Shown here: positions 62,445 through 64,000 of the stretch, piece by piece | How positions within the stretch are numbered: position 1 is the stretch's first letter | Layout of the letters: each line of letters starts with the position of its first letter | DNA from: CAITZA01 sp937915285 | GTDB taxonomy: Bacteria; Desulfobacterota; Desulfomonilia; Desulfomonilales; Desulfomonilaceae | Assembly (NCBI GenBank): GCA_036821825.1 | Contig: DAISIV010000019.1 | Coordinates: 1 to 64,000 of the forward strand | Direction of reading: 5' to 3' | DNA length: 64,000 nucleotides | Made by a program: the position numbers and the translations under genes | The notes under the pieces: model-generated | What the model saw: the letters and a program-made list of their open reading frames with translations, nothing else | Databases searched by the model: none | Told to the model about the DNA's origin: nothing

Positions 62445-64000
62445 GTGTCTATTTCAAGACTACTTTGTGTCGTTGTGTTCATTGTGTCTGCGATCAACGT
62501 TGGTCCATGCCAGGCCTGGGAATTTTCCATGAATGGAATCATGACATGGAAATACACTTCCTTTTCACAACTGGGGTCTCAAGGGTTTTTCGGGCGTTTT
62601 GACACTGACNNNNNNNNNNNNNNNNNNNNNNNNNNNNNNNNNNNNNNNNNNNNNNNNNNNNNNNNNNNNNNNNNNNNNNNNNNNNNNNNNNNNNNNNNNN
62701 NNNNNNNNNTCCATGAACGGCTGGCTCGGCCATGAGATGCAGTCCATGCCGACAGGAATGGAATGGTTGATACAGAATAATTCTACTGCTCCTACCTACA
62801 GGGATTATGGCGAATTATCGTCTGGCTCCGATCTGGCGCTGGCGACATTTTACATGACCATTTATCCCGAAATCCGGATTAATGAAGCGCTCAGGATAAG
62901 AGGCTCCTACAGGATAGGCTCGTGGGAGACCCCTTATGCGGGGAGTAGTCGAGGCTCAATGGTGAGGTCTGAATACCCCGAAGGCATGGCTCCGGGTGTT
63001 CAAAGATCTTTTTCGCCTGGGTACTGGGAGACCTTGTGGGCTTCATTACAAACTCCATGGGGCATAGTTGTATTCGGCAAGAGACCTGCTCCATTCGGCA
63101 TGGGCGTGATGTTTGACTCTGTAGATAACGCCGACGCCATTGGACTGCTGCTGATGACCAGTTATGGTCCGTTTCGTATTGGATTGTTTACTGCTCCTTG
63201 GATTCTGGGAAGCCCCTACTACTATACTTTGTCGGACAAGAACGCAGGTCGTCAGTATGACCTCGGTACCGGCATGACTTACGAGTCAGGCCCAATCTCA
63301 GCAGGCCTCGGAGGAAGGGTATGGAAATTCCACACTGGACCTGAATCGGCTACATATCAGGGAACCGATGGCGCAGCGCCTACTGGACGGTATGCGGTAA
63401 TCCCAACGGACACAGTGATTACTGACGGGGCTATTTATATCAAATACTTTAATGGCAGGTTCTTCCTGAATGCTGAAGCAGCCTGGGGCTATGAGATAAC
63501 CAATCGTCAGAAATGGCTTTCTGCATTGTCAGCAGATACTGATGGGAAGAGTCGTTTTGCCCCGAGTTATGTGGAACATTGGAGAACAGCCGTAGAAGGG
63601 GGTGTTTGCGCCGGTCCAGCAAAGGTAAGTCTGCTGTGGTCCCTGATTCCGGGTTTTGACAGAAGACATGGGGTGAGGATAGACAGGCAGGGTTACCCTG
63701 CATTGAATGTGGCAACCGGCTTGTCAAATGTGACCCTGTTCAGAACTTACAGTTTGTTATTATCCTATACCTACGGTTCCGGAAATTATTCAATCACTCC
63801 GGACAGCCGGCACGGCTATATGACCGACGCCAATATATTCGGAATGAGGATTGACTATGCCCTGGCCGCAAACCTTAACATCTTTGCCACGGGTTTTACC
63901 GCCAGTCGTGTTTCCCATGGATACGGTCAAGGATTTATTCGGCCGGAATATTCTCCCGATCCTGCCCGCTTCACCGGCAGGGTCCAATTTCAGCAGGCTG
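62445..64000 (+). CDS. Outer-membrane porin-like protein, interrupted by assembly gap and cut by window end
   Basis: It starts with GTG at 62445, seven bases after GGAG. A signal peptide covers about residues 1-24 (MSISRLLCVVVFIVSAINVGPCQA), then WEFSMNGIMTWKYTSFSQLG, a beginning typical of outer-membrane barrels of this phylum. After the 100-N gap the frame from 62710 is open to the window end (430 codons) and shows alternating hydrophobic/aromatic strands (YPEIRINEALRIRGSYRIGSW, GPFRIGLFTAPWILGS, YSLLLSYTYGSG), fitting a beta-barrel. The two parts are out of phase if the gap is really 100 bases. Joining them is an inference; substrate or channel type unknown. Confidence 0.65.
62610..62709. 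other. Assembly gap (100 N)
   Basis: Exactly 100 N bases, the usual placeholder for a scaffold gap of unknown size. Both flanks read as codon boundaries of the same porin-like gene, so the true gap length should be a multiple of three if the gene is intact. Confidence 0.95.

Overview
The window reads as a chromosomal piece of a strictly anaerobic bacterium of the Desulfobacterota (former Deltaproteobacteria), most like the Syntrophobacterales/Desulfomonile side of that group. This placement is inferred from gene content and protein style: formate-tetrahydrofolate ligase, a complex I with hydrogenase-type input subunits, a clostridial/archaeal-type nif cluster with two nifI genes, a flavodiiron protein, an Fe-S repair protein, and very large PAS-rich kinases. 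It is a draft assembly, with a 100-N scaffold gap at 62610-62709. No rRNA, tRNA, CRISPR array or insertion sequence was seen.

Layout. 1-3184: the end of a type III pantothenate kinase gene, then convergent fhs and purQ. 3219-22440 (minus strand): one long NADH dehydrogenase/complex I region in the order DRTGG protein, CBS-ATPase, nuoABCD, DRTGG protein, PHP protein, lone ATPase, nuoE, HndB-like ferredoxin, nuoF, nuoG, nuoHIJKLMN. The regulatory and ferredoxin genes in its middle are those usually seen beside [FeFe]-hydrogenases, so the locus looks like a complex I whose electron-input module and regulators came from a hydrogenase operon. 22763-33721 (plus strand): nifA, then nifH-nifI1-nifI2-nifD-nifK-nifE-nifN-nifB, with sigma-54 promoter matches before both nifA and nifH. 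Together these encode activator, iron protein, PII-type post-translational switch, MoFe protein and cofactor scaffold/assembly.

33731-36469: an accessory stretch with an orphan membrane protein, a class D beta-lactamase, a small acidic tail-anchored protein and two small zinc-ribbon proteins. 36726-42608 (minus): universal stress protein, ArsB/NhaD-type permease with an exported N-terminal domain, receiver-only response regulator, small exported protein, DASS-type dicarboxylate transporter, CBS protein and a second receiver-only regulator. 43311-48753: a 58-residue symporter accessory protein and a sodium:solute symporter, convergent with an exonuclease, a cNMP-CBS-nucleotidyltransferase signalling protein and a response regulator. 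49100-51691: Sel1-repeat protein, flavodiiron protein and Fe-S repair di-iron protein. 52007-58451: a 7TM protein ending in a cysteine module, a small unknown protein and a seven-PAS hybrid histidine kinase. 58929-62159: an exported TPR-CHAT protein with nearly identical 120-bp repeats. 62445-end: an outer-membrane porin-like gene split by the assembly gap and running off the window.

How it fits together. Complex I, one-carbon metabolism, nitrogen fixation and secondary carboxylate transport suit an energy-limited anaerobe that scavenges organic acids, with O2/NO defence and many receiver, CBS and nucleotide-sensing regulators around the transporters. All functions are assigned by motif reading alone; no database search was run.
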